NCBI GenBank assembly: GCA_964356135.1
Contig: CAYHGV010000034.1
Location: 1 to 27,782, forward strand
Reading direction: 5' to 3'
DNA length: 27,782 nt
Source: CAYHGV01 sp964356135
Lineage (GTDB): Bacteria > Hydrothermota > Tepidihabitantia > CAYHGV01
Part shown: piece by piece, positions 13,280 through 20,071 of the stretch
How positions within the stretch are numbered: the stretch's first letter is position 1
Layout: each line of letters begins with the position of its first letter
Notes under the pieces: model-generated
The model's database searches: none
Told to the model about the DNA's origin: nothing
The model's input: only the letters and a program-made list of their open reading frames with translations
Translations under genes and position numbers: made by a program

Positions 13280-13477
13280 TTACTTGTAGGGTATCAATTG
13301 CTTAATGTGTTCGCGGGCAGCACTCGTGACCAGCGTCGACTGCCTCAATCTCCGTTTTCGCTTTCGATTCTTCGTAACGAGGATGTGGCTCTTACCCGCT
13401 CGACTGCGAAGCACTTTTCCTTTTGCGGTAATCTTGAACCGTTTGGCAACTGCTCGTTTTGTTTTCAATTTCGGCAA
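13280..13477 (-). CDS. rpmI: 50S ribosomal protein L35
   Basis: A 65-residue L35 of normal length (KLKTKRAVAKRFKITAKGKV, SHILVTKNRKRKRRLRQSTL). The start codon is TTG (13475-13477), with GGGAGGG a few bases upstream. It lies between infC and rplT with short spacers, in the conserved infC-rpmI-rplT order. Confidence 0.97.
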   Translation of the reverse strand: MPKLKTKRAVAKRFKITAKGKVLRSRAGKSHILVTKNRKRKRRLRQSTLVTSAAREHIKQLIPYK

Positions 13478-13491
13478 TGTCCCTCCCTAAT

Positions 13492-14007
13492 TTATTTAGG
13501 TAGAAAGAGCACCTGAATCGTCAGCCGCGACTCACCTTCGATCTTGGGTGGTCCTTCCAAACTCGCCTCCGCTTCCAAATCCGAGGCAAGTCGGTCAATC
13601 ATCGCCAACGCCCGATGCTTATGGAGAATCTCTCGGCCGCGCAGAGTCATCAGAACCTTAACCCGGTCCCGGTCCGCCAACAGCTCCCGCATCTTCCGGA
13701 GTTTGGTTTGGTAATCGTGCTCGTCAATCTTCATCGAAAATCGCATCTGGCGGACACTGACCGCATGCTGTTTTTTCTTCGATTCCTTTTCCTTCACACG
13801 CTGAGCATAAACATACCGGCCGTAGTCCATAATTCGGCAGACCGGCGGGTCGGACTGGGATGAAACCTCAACCAGATCCAGGTTCTGGCGGCGCGCCAAA
13901 TTAAGCGCATCGCGCATCGGCATAATTCCAATTTGCTTTTTCTCCGAGCTAATAACCCGCACATATGGCACCTTAATATCCTCGTTTACTCTTGTCCGAT
14001 CTTTTAT
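13492..14007 (-). CDS. infC: Translation initiation factor IF-3, probable AUA start
   Basis: IF-3 keeps the initiator tRNA and start codon honest on the 30S subunit. The canonical GTG at 13969-13971 would begin MPYVRVISSEKKQIGI and lose the conserved N-terminal RVNE box. The frame stays open upstream, and the bases before it encode KDRTRVNEDIKVPYVRVI, the expected IF-3 beginning. Six bases after a clean AGGAG (14014-14018) the only suitable codon is ATA at 14005-14007, giving 171 residues, the normal length. Non-AUG starts in infC (AUU in E. coli) are well known because IF-3 represses its own mRNA by rejecting them. The start lies two bases after the thrS stop, so the genes are coupled. The C-terminal domain (MRFSMKIDEHDYQTKLRKMR) is complete. 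Confidence 0.92.
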   Translation of the reverse strand: MKDRTRVNEDIKVPYVRVISSEKKQIGIMPMRDALNLARRQNLDLVEVSSQSDPPVCRIMDYGRYVYAQRVKEKESKKKQHAVSVRQMRFSMKIDEHDYQTKLRKMRELLADRDRVKVLMTLRGREILHKHRALAMIDRLASDLEAEASLEGPPKIEGESRLTIQVLFLPK

Positions 14008-14009
14008 AG

Positions 14010-15908
14010 TTATCTCCTGTTTAGAGTTTCGGTCCGAATCTCACTGAGCACCTCATTGATAGTCTTCTCGCCCATATCCCCGATTCCCCGTTTCCGCAAA
14101 GATACGGACCCGCGTTCCAGTTCCTTCTTGCCGATGATGACCATATAGGGAATCTTTTCCCGTTCTGCCTCTGAGATTTTATAACCGACCTTCTCATTGC
14201 GGAAATCGGTAATCGCCCGCACTCCGCCATCAATCATTTTTTGTGCCACCGCCGCGGCATATTCGGTCTCGGCTTCGGTAATCGAAATAACAACCGCCTG
14301 GTACGGCGAAAGCCAGACCGGCAGCGCGCCGCCGTAGTGCTCCAAGAGCGCACCGATAAAACGCTCAACCGACCCTAATATCGCACGATGGACAATGTAG
14401 ACCGGGTGGTGCTGGCCGTCCTTACCCATATAGGAAAGGTCGAAGCGCTTGGGAAGATTGAAATCGAACTGAACGGTCGAAGCCTGCCACGGTCGGTCTA
14501 AAGCATCTAAAAGTTTGATGTCGATTTTCGGGCCGTAAAAAACCGCTTCTCCTTCCACCGGCCGATAAGGTATCGAAAGACCTTCCAGGACCGTTCGTAA
14601 AATACCTTCAACCATTGACCAGTCTTCGTCGCTGCCCATATAGCGGCTTTTCTCGTGGGGGTCACGGAGCGAAAGCTCAACCCGATAGTTTTTAAATCCG
14701 AAATCGGCAAGAACCTTGACGGCAAATTCAACGACACCCCGCACCTCGTCTTTGATCTGCTCCGGCATGCAAAAGATATGGGCATCATCAATCGTAAAAC
14801 CCCGCACCCGCAAAAGACCGTGCAGCACACCCGAGCGCTCATTCCGGTAGACGGTTCCCAACTCCGCAATCCGTAACGGCAAATCGCGATAGCTCCGAAT
14901 CGCCGACTTATAGATGAGCATATGGCCCGGACAGTTCATCGGCTTTAAGACATACTCATCGTCCTCCACCAGTAGGGTATACATATTTTCGAGATAAAAA
15001 TCATAGTGGCCGGAAATTCGAAAGAGCTTCGAATGGGCAATATGGGGAGTAGAAACAATCTGGTAGCCCCGTTTGCGATGCTCGGCATCCCAGTACTCTT
15101 CCACCACCTTCTTGAGAATCGCGCCTTTCGGCTGATAAAATGCCAGGCCGGCTCCGGCTTCATCAAAAATCGAAAAAATCCCAAGAGTCGCCCCTAATTT
15201 TCGGTGGTCGCGGCGCTTCGCTTCTTCCAGGCGGACAAGATACAGTTCGAGCATCTCCGGGGTGGGGAAGGCGATGCCGTAGATCCGCCCGAGCATCCGG
15301 TTATGCTCATCGCCCCGCCAGTAGGCTCCGGCGACCGAAAGGAGTTTGAACGCCCGGATCAGCCCGGTCCGGGGAAGGTGGGGACCACGGCACAGGTCGA
15401 TAAAATCGCCCTGCTGGTAGACCGAGACCTCTTCATCGGGAATGTCGGCTAAGAGTTCAACCTTGTAATCTTCACCCTGCTTCTTAAAATAGCCGGTAAT
15501 GTCCGACTTCAAGGTAAGAAGGTGGCTGATGGGCAGGTCGAGCGCAACAAGCTGCTGCATCTTCCCTTCAATTTTTTTTAAATCATCTTCGCTAAAAGGT
15601 TTTTCAACGTCAAAGTCATAGTAAAAACCGTTTTCAATCGCCGGCCCGATCGCAAGCTTTGCCTGGGGAAACAGCTCTTTCACCGCCTGAGCCAGGACGT
15701 GTGCCGCCGAATGCCAGAAAACCTGCTTCCCCTCTTCGCTCTCAAAGCCGAGCGGAACGAGTTCTCCATCCTCGTGCAGGACGGCGCTCAAATCCACCGA
15801 CCGTCCGTTGAACCGGGCAGCAAATGCCGAACCATCCTTGACAATCTCCGATACCCGGATGCCGGATTCAAACTCAAAGGTATTGCTTCCAATCTTTATC
15901 TTAATCAT
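14010..15908 (-). CDS. thrS: Threonyl-tRNA synthetase
   Basis: A 632-residue full-length bacterial ThrRS. It has an N-terminal TGS domain (about 1-60), an editing domain with HSAAH (His66 and His70) and CRGPHLPRTG, and a class II catalytic core with MNCPGHMLIYKS (zinc-binding Cys and His), motif 2 (TVYRNERSGVLHGLLRVRGF) and motif 3 (HRAILGSVERFIGALLEHYG). The anticodon-binding domain (LPVWLSPYQAVVISI to the C-terminus) completes it. It is first in the operon. A TATATT -10 box ends only six bases before the ATG and there is no Shine-Dalgarno, so the mRNA should be leaderless. That rules out a T-box or E. coli-style leader control at this promoter. Confidence 0.98.
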   Translation of the reverse strand: MIKIKIGSNTFEFESGIRVSEIVKDGSAFAARFNGRSVDLSAVLHEDGELVPLGFESEEGKQVFWHSAAHVLAQAVKELFPQAKLAIGPAIENGFYYDFDVEKPFSEDDLKKIEGKMQQLVALDLPISHLLTLKSDITGYFKKQGEDYKVELLADIPDEEVSVYQQGDFIDLCRGPHLPRTGLIRAFKLLSVAGAYWRGDEHNRMLGRIYGIAFPTPEMLELYLVRLEEAKRRDHRKLGATLGIFSIFDEAGAGLAFYQPKGAILKKVVEEYWDAEHRKRGYQIVSTPHIAHSKLFRISGHYDFYLENMYTLLVEDDEYVLKPMNCPGHMLIYKSAIRSYRDLPLRIAELGTVYRNERSGVLHGLLRVRGFTIDDAHIFCMPEQIKDEVRGVVEFAVKVLADFGFKNYRVELSLRDPHEKSRYMGSDEDWSMVEGILRTVLEGLSIPYRPVEGEAVFYGPKIDIKLLDALDRPWQASTVQFDFNLPKRFDLSYMGKDGQHHPVYIVHRAILGSVERFIGALLEHYGGALPVWLSPYQAVVISITEAETEYAAAVAQKMIDGGVRAITDFRNEKVGYKISEAEREKIPYMVIIGKKELERGSVSLRKRGIGDMGEKTINEVLSEIRTETLNRR

Positions 15909-15914
15909 GTGACG

Positions 15915-15943
15915 AATATACCCAAAACCGGCAGCGGTGTCAA
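15915..15943 (-). promoter_or_regulatory. Leaderless promoter of the thrS operon
   Basis: TTGACA (15938-15943), a 17-bp spacer and TATATT (15915-15920) on the minus strand. The thrS ATG begins at 15908, where transcription itself should start. Confidence 0.7.
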
Positions 15944-15974
15944 GCTATTGAAACGAGAGCCACGAAAAAATAAA

Positions 15975-16130
15975 TTTTACCACAAAGCACACAAAGAGCA
16001 CAAAGAAAGAATTCTTATAATTCATTAATTTTTCAAGTCTTTTCCTTTGTGTGCGTGCCCCATTAGATTACCTGATTTAATTTACTTCATACCGTATATC
16101 TAATGGGGAATGTCCTTTGTGGTTAAAAAT
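15975..16130. repeat. Nested CACAAAG / CCCCATTAGAT palindromic spacer
   Basis: ACCACAAAGCACACAAAG and GAGCACAAAG on the left face CCTTTGTGTGC and TCCTTTGTGGTT on the right. Between the two right-hand words lies the perfect inverted pair CCCCATTAGAT (16058-16068) and ATCTAATGGGG (16098-16108). The inner 51-bp palindrome has a second copy at 25913-25959, also followed by GAAT and CTTTGTGGTT. No gene is present in 15909-16488. Confidence 0.65.
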
Positions 16131-16227
16131 GACTTTTTCAGAAGTCTCGAAAATAGGCTCAGTTCTGAAACCCGTATTTTAAAAAATAATAACCCAAATC
16201 CGGCGATAAGGAACCACGAAACTCAAA

Positions 16228-16293
16228 GAGTAGGTGGAGCGAAGGGACACCAAACTCCATGAGTAGGTGGAGTGAAACGAGACCAACCTATTC
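16228..16293. repeat. Direct GAGTAGGTGGAG repeats and a palindrome
   Basis: GAGTAGGTGGAG occurs at 16228-16239 and again at 16261-16272. The second copy is also the left arm of an inverted pair, GAGTAGGT (16261-16268) with ACCTATTC (16286-16293, one mismatch). It is of the same general type as the small intergenic palindromes elsewhere in the window. Confidence 0.45.
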
Positions 16294-16343
16294 TTTGTTT
16301 TCCACCTCATTGGTGAAAATTGAATTTTGGGTAATACCAATAT

Positions 16344-16364
16344 TTCGCCTCGTTCCGAGGCGAA
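16344..16364. other. Perfect 9-bp stem-loop
   Basis: TTCGCCTCG (16344-16352) and CGAGGCGAA (16356-16364) are exact inverted arms around TTC. No T-run follows on either strand, so it is not a standard terminator. It lies about 145 bp before the PLD gene promoter. Confidence 0.5.
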
Positions 16365-16488
16365 TTCGTGGTTGTGTCGGGATTCAAGTAATAATGTTAC
16401 TCTCGGTTCTCACCCGCCTCTCACCCGGTTGCCCGTTATCGAACGGAAGTGGCTTTGGCAGAACGAATGTTCGTGCCATAAAAAAGGC

Positions 16489-16516
16489 TTGCAATCATCG
16501 AAAAATGTTTTATAAT
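16489..16516 (+). promoter_or_regulatory. Promoter of the PLD nuclease gene
   Basis: TTGCAA (16489-16494), a 16-bp spacer and a perfect TATAAT (16511-16516). The predicted start near 16523 gives a short leader that contains GAGGAGG (16524-16530). Confidence 0.65.
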
Positions 16517-16534
16517 CTGGCTCGAGGAGGTGGC

Positions 16535-17404
16535 ATGAAAAAACTGATTTTTTTCTGCCTGGTTGTATTATTTTGCCAGCGAGGCGGGCAGGAAGTGGAG
16601 GTCCGCTTCAGCCCCAACGGCGGTGCGTTGGGTGCGCTCGTAACCCAACTCGACCAAGCCAAAAAGGAAATCAAGGTCGCAATGTACGCATTTACCAGCC
16701 GCGAGCTTGCCCAGGCTCTGGTTCGAGCCCGGGAACGGCGGGTTCCGGTGGCAGTCGTGCTGGACGGTGAATTCGCCAACGACCCATTTTCCAAGGACGA
16801 ATTTCTAAAAAATAACGGCATTGACGTCCGCATCGACCAATCCCATCTGCGCGGCTCAGGCGAACCCCAGGGGAAGATGCACAATAAATTCGCAATCATT
16901 GACAATACCGTCCTTGCCACCGGTTCTTATAACTGGACCGCCTCGGCCGAACAATTCAACGATGAAAATCTGCTGGTAATTAAAAATGCACCGGCTCTGA
17001 TCAAAAGCTATAACCGGCGCTTCCGCCAACTCTACGACCGGTCTACGCCGATGACCGAGGTTGTGCCCGGAGCACTGCCCCAACCGAAACTCCTGATTAC
17101 GGCAAATGATTTGGTAAACCTCCGACGGCATGCCGGCGAACAGGCAGCAGTCAAAGGCCAGGTCTATCGGGCTTCGAAATCAAAACGAAGCGATACCTAC
17201 TTCCTGGATTTTGGACGGGAGCGGGAGGCATTCACCGGGGTAATCTTCAGCTCGGCGATCGACGGTTTCTTGAACGCCGGCATTGACCCTCTCAAACTCG
17301 AAGGCAAGACGGTGATCCTAATCGGCGAGATAAAAGACCACCCCCAGTACGGACTGGAGGTCATCTTAGATTCCCCCCAACAGATTAAGATTGTCGGGGA
17401 ATGA
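16535..17404 (+). CDS. Secreted PLD-family nuclease with a C-terminal OB-like domain
   Basis: A 289-residue exported protein. The start at 16535 is chosen because GAGGAGG lies four bases upstream and a signal peptide follows (MKKLIFFCLVVLFCQRGG); the open frame upstream to 16259 crosses the promoter and is not translated. Residues about 24-165 form one phospholipase-D-like domain with a single HKD motif, HNKFAIID (His116, Lys118, Asp123), followed by GSYNWTASAEQFNDEN. Single-HKD proteins of this type are usually dimeric nucleases (Nuc/EndA-like). Residues about 195-285 (VKGQVYRASKSKRSDTYFLD to EVILDSPQQIKIV) resemble the OB-fold module found in some bacterial extracellular nucleases. It likely degrades nucleic acid outside the cytoplasm. 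The gene stands alone on the plus strand, convergent with lpxH, whose 3' end lies 94 bp away. Confidence 0.88.
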   Translation: MKKLIFFCLVVLFCQRGGQEVEVRFSPNGGALGALVTQLDQAKKEIKVAMYAFTSRELAQALVRARERRVPVAVVLDGEFANDPFSKDEFLKNNGIDVRIDQSHLRGSGEPQGKMHNKFAIIDNTVLATGSYNWTASAEQFNDENLLVIKNAPALIKSYNRRFRQLYDRSTPMTEVVPGALPQPKLLITANDLVNLRRHAGEQAAVKGQVYRASKSKRSDTYFLDFGREREAFTGVIFSSAIDGFLNAGIDPLKLEGKTVILIGEIKDHPQYGLEVILDSPQQIKIVGE

Positions 17405-17498
17405 TTGATAAGCCCCGCTCCTTCATAAGCCGTACCTTTAGAACCGAGATAAATGATTTATGGAGGAGGTAAATCAACCGGTTAACAATGACAAGTCT

Positions 17499-18215
17499 TC
17501 AACAAAGGTGCGGGGTAAACCGCTCAATCCGCGGCACGCCCTGCTCGAGCACCCCGTAGCTAAAGTTGACAATCCAGTCGCCGGTATTGAGATAATACCC
17601 TGACCCGAGCCGCTTCAACACCGGGTTGTGGATGTGACCGAGCACCACCAGTTCCTGCCCTTGATCGATTTTTATTTGGGCGTAATCCTCCAGCACCTGT
17701 TCCCGTTGTACCGAGCGTCTTCGGTTGAGCCGGGCAAGCGATTCGGCGAATTTGATGCCCAGGTCAGGATGGAGCAGAGAAAAACAGAAAATATTAAACC
17801 GATTTTTGAAGATTTTTTGTGATAATCGCTGACCGAAACTGGTGTCGGCCTCATCACCATGGCTCATAAATACCAGCTTGCCATCGAGGCGGAGGATGAC
17901 CGGCGACTCAAGAACAGAAATTCCCAGCTCGGTCAAAAAACCGCCCAGCCAGAGGTCATGGTTACCTTTAAGATAGTAGACCGGGACCTTCGCCCTCACC
18001 AAATCCGAGAGCCCGCTCAAAACCCGAAACAGGCTTTTTGGAATCACTCGCCGATATTCGAACCCGAACTCAAAAAGGTCACCGAGCACGAAGAGACCGC
18101 GAGCCTGGTGTTTAATGGTGCCAAAGAATTCGAGTAACACTGAAATACGGTGGTTGTCTTCGGTTGAGGTTCGGAAATGGCAGTCGGAAATAAAAAAATA
18201 CTTCGGATATTTCAT
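17499..18215 (-). CDS. lpxH: UDP-2,3-diacylglucosamine diphosphatase-like metallophosphoesterase
   Basis: A 238-residue calcineurin-type phosphoesterase of the LpxH group, which removes UMP from UDP-2,3-diacylglucosamine in lipid A synthesis at the inner membrane. All metal-binding motifs are visible: SDCHF (Asp11, His13), GDLFEF (Asp46), GNHD (Asn85, His86), SHGDEAD (His119) and GHIHNP (His194, His196). The GDLFEFGFEYR segment is typical of LpxH-like proteins. The ATG at 18215 is chosen because the family N-terminus (YFFISDCHF) begins there; a longer frame from 18335 overlaps the previous gene. No strong Shine-Dalgarno is seen. It lies 40 bp after the LPP20-like gene and is probably co-transcribed with it. 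Whether it acts on lipid A or on a related substrate cannot be decided from sequence. Confidence 0.82.
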   Translation of the reverse strand: MKYPKYFFISDCHFRTSTEDNHRISVLLEFFGTIKHQARGLFVLGDLFEFGFEYRRVIPKSLFRVLSGLSDLVRAKVPVYYLKGNHDLWLGGFLTELGISVLESPVILRLDGKLVFMSHGDEADTSFGQRLSQKIFKNRFNIFCFSLLHPDLGIKFAESLARLNRRRSVQREQVLEDYAQIKIDQGQELVVLGHIHNPVLKRLGSGYYLNTGDWIVNFSYGVLEQGVPRIERFTPHLC

Positions 18216-18255
18216 TATCAGTCGAACCGTTTGGTTGTTGCTAACAGTAAATGAG

Positions 18256-19068
18256 TTACCGGTCGACGAGCACGACCACCTGACAGCGCTCCAAAAGCCG
18301 CAGGTTCCACTGGGAGCTGTGAAGCTTCTGCGCATCAGGATTAGAAATCACGAAGTCAGTCCGGTTTCTGCCCTTCGCCCGGAGAGCAGTAATCCGCAAC
18401 GGATTCATGCCCAAGCGGTCTGACTGGTACGCCTCCTGGGTTGAAGACACATAACTCAAAAGTCCGCGTTCGACTGCATACGGCCGTAAAACGAAACTTA
18501 AACCGTATGCCTCTGCTCCATCTTCATTAATAATTTTAGGAAAGAACGCCGGGTTGGAACCCAATCCCCGGGCATCGATCAAAACTCCGGTATACGGAAT
18601 CGGATGCTTATCTTCCTGGGGAACCAGGCTGATGCCGGGCGGGACCGGCTCACCTTCGGACCAGGGTCGTTTACAAATTGGGCAGCACATCGGGGTTAAT
18701 GGTTTTCCCTCACCGACCTGGGGTATCAACCCTTCCAAAAGAGGACCGGTCAGAGAAATTTCGTACTCCTGTTCGGCTGAGCCGTCGGAAAGATAGCGGG
18801 TCTGCACTTTTTTAGGGAAGATCGAAAACTGTCCAACCTTTGACCTGACCATTGGATTCCTGGACCAGAACTCCTCCACCGTCATCTCTTCGTCAAAACA
18901 GACCGGCTTTAATGCATCAAAGATACTCGCCGCTAAAATCTCTTTTACCGGTTCTGCCTCTACCGGCTGATTCGGCACCGTCACCCGGACGGCCAGCGTC
19001 GACCAATCAATGGAACTTTCCGCAACGACACTACCGACCAATCCTAAAACACAAAGTAATTTCGTCAT
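18256..19068 (-). CDS. Secreted LPP20/FlgT-like protein with a cysteine cluster
   Basis: A 270-residue exported protein with a signal peptide (MTKLLCVLGLVGSVVAESS). The C-terminal half contains YTGVLIDARGLGSNPAFFPK then NEDGAEAYG, a pattern I recognise from LPP20/FlgT-like periplasmic and lipoprotein families in diderms. Its middle holds CCPICKRPW (Cys129, Cys130, Cys133 of the 271-residue numbering), suggestive of metal or disulphide use. Function is unknown. The ATG at 19068 has GGAGGG 7 bp upstream; a TTG three bases earlier is also possible. It follows tRNA-Gly on the same strand with no terminator between, so the tRNA promoter may also serve this gene and lpxH. Confidence 0.7.
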   Translation of the reverse strand: MTKLLCVLGLVGSVVAESSIDWSTLAVRVTVPNQPVEAEPVKEILAASIFDALKPVCFDEEMTVEEFWSRNPMVRSKVGQFSIFPKKVQTRYLSDGSAEQEYEISLTGPLLEGLIPQVGEGKPLTPMCCPICKRPWSEGEPVPPGISLVPQEDKHPIPYTGVLIDARGLGSNPAFFPKIINEDGAEAYGLSFVLRPYAVERGLLSYVSSTQEAYQSDRLGMNPLRITALRAKGRNRTDFVISNPDAQKLHSSQWNLRLLERCQVVVLVDR

Positions 19069-19101
19069 CAATTGCCCTCCTTAATATAACCTTAAGCAAT
19101 T

Positions 19102-19120
19102 AAGCGGGCGACGGGGCTCG
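19102..19120. repeat. Duplicate of the tRNA-Gly 3' end (att-like)
   Basis: AAGCGGGCGACGGGGCTCG at 19102-19120 is an exact copy of 19152-19170, which is the 3' end (T-arm 3' side, acceptor and discriminator) of tRNA-Gly plus one flanking base. The spacing is 50 bp. Integrases that target tRNA genes leave such duplications, but nothing lies between the copies except 31 bp. Confidence 0.6.
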
Positions 19121-19152
19121 TTTCGATACTTCGTCGAGACCCGGCGCTTCCA

Positions 19153-19225
19153 AGCGGGCGACGGGGCTCGAACCCGCGACCCCGAGCTTGGGAAGCTCGT
19201 GCTCTACCAGGTGAGCTACGCCCGC
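19153..19225 (-). tRNA. tRNA-Gly(CCC)
   Basis: A full cloverleaf on the minus strand. The acceptor GCGGGCG/CGCCCGC, D stem GCTC/GAGC, anticodon stem CGAGC/GCTCG with loop TTCCCAA (anticodon CCC), and T arm GCGGG-TTCGAGC-CCCGT are all present. The discriminator is T, as in bacterial tRNA-Gly. CCA is not encoded. Confidence 0.95.
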
Positions 19226-19239
19226 GACTCAGCCCAGTC

Positions 19240-19267
19240 ATCTTAAAGGAACCTGCCAGCCTGTCAA
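19240..19267 (-). promoter_or_regulatory. Promoter of tRNA-Gly
   Basis: TTGACA (19262-19267), a 16-bp spacer and TAAGAT (19240-19245) on the minus strand. The predicted start near 19233 is 8 bases before the mature 5' end. Confidence 0.6.
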
Positions 19268-19287
19268 GAGAAATCTTTTAAGAACAT

Positions 19288-19309
19288 AAAAAACCGGCAG
19301 TGCAGGCCG
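19288..19309 (-). terminator. Putative terminator after the OmpA-like gene
   Basis: On the minus strand CGGC (19306-19309) and GCCG (19295-19298) pair around a 7-base loop and are followed by G and six T residues (A's at 19288-19293). The stem is short, so this is tentative. It would end the 21442-19372 transcription unit before the tRNA-Gly promoter. Confidence 0.45.
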
Positions 19310-19371
19310 ATTAAAAACCACGAATGTCCTTCTCGGGATAATTCGTGCGCTCTGCAGGTAATCACTTTGTC

Positions 19372-20052
19372 TCAACGTTTTTCCCACGCGGCAATGAACT
19401 TAAATTCCACCCGCCGGTTCTCCGCTTTACCCTCCTCGGTTTCGTTACCGGCAATGGGCTCGGTCTCGCCAAAACCGTGAGTGATAAATCGCTCGCCCGG
19501 AAGTTTGAATTTCCGAATCAAATACTGTTCGACCTCTTCGGTTCGAGCAACCGAAAGTGCCAGGTTTGAAGGGAACGCCTCGGTAATGATTCGGGAATTA
19601 TCGGTATGACCGTTAATCTGGAGAACCAACTTTGGATTTTGGGAAAGATAGAGACCGATGCTGTCGAGGGCACTCCGATAAGAAGAATCAATATCTTTTT
19701 TCCCTTGCGGAAAATGGATTCTGCCGGCTGCAAGTAACGGAAATTCCAATTGAAGGGTATCGGTCGAATAAAGGATAATCTCCTTTTCAAAACCGGTATA
19801 GTCGCGATTGGGTGAGGCGCAGCTGAACCGATAATTTCCCACCGGAAATCCTATCAAGGCAAATACCCCGCTCGAATCGACGAAGATATCTCCAGAATCA
19901 TCCCCGCTGAAGAAAATGAACGCGGACAGGGCTGCAAGGCTCCGGGCATCGTAAACCTCGCCGAGCACCGTCCCGGTCAGAGACGGGAAAATGATTTTAA
20001 ACTCCATTTCAGTCTTTTCAACACCTGCACCAATCATCACCAGCGACAGCAA
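19372..20052 (-). CDS. OmpA-family protein with an N-terminal regulatory-like domain
   Basis: About 226 residues. After a hydrophobic signal segment, residues about 25-110 resemble a carboxypeptidase-regulatory/CNA-B-like beta-sandwich (TGTVLGEVYDARSLAALSAF, DSSGVFALIGFPVGNYRFSC). The C-terminal half is an OmpA peptidoglycan-binding domain (LVLQINGHTDNSRI, NLALSVARTEEVEQYLI, ITHGFGETEPIAGN, ENRRVEFKF). It should anchor the envelope to peptidoglycan. The start is uncertain. The TTG at 20052 is 15 bases from AGGAGG (20068-20073), which is too far; an in-frame CTG at 20059-20061 sits at an ideal six bases and would complete the signal peptide (AVLLSLVMIGAG). It follows the propeller-like protein by about 20 bp, so they form an operon. 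Confidence 0.85.
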   Translation of the reverse strand: MLSLVMIGAGVEKTEMEFKIIFPSLTGTVLGEVYDARSLAALSAFIFFSGDDSGDIFVDSSGVFALIGFPVGNYRFSCASPNRDYTGFEKEIILYSTDTLQLEFPLLAAGRIHFPQGKKDIDSSYRSALDSIGLYLSQNPKLVLQINGHTDNSRIITEAFPSNLALSVARTEEVEQYLIRKFKLPGERFITHGFGETEPIAGNETEEGKAENRRVEFKFIAAWEKR

Positions 20053-20071
20053 TACTGCCAGAATGCACCTC

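Noticed and set aside
15909..15960. T-box or other threonine-responsive leader before thrS
   Set aside because: The -10 box is six bases before the ATG, so there is no leader RNA to fold.
16259..16534. 92-codon N-terminal extension of the PLD nuclease
   Set aside because: It crosses a good promoter and ribosome-binding site, and the signal peptide starts at 16535.
18216..18335. 40-codon N-terminal extension of LpxH
   Set aside because: It overlaps the end of the upstream gene in another frame, and the family N-terminus begins at the internal ATG.
19102..19150. Second tRNA-Gly gene
   Set aside because: Only the 3' 19 bases are repeated; D and anticodon arms are missing.
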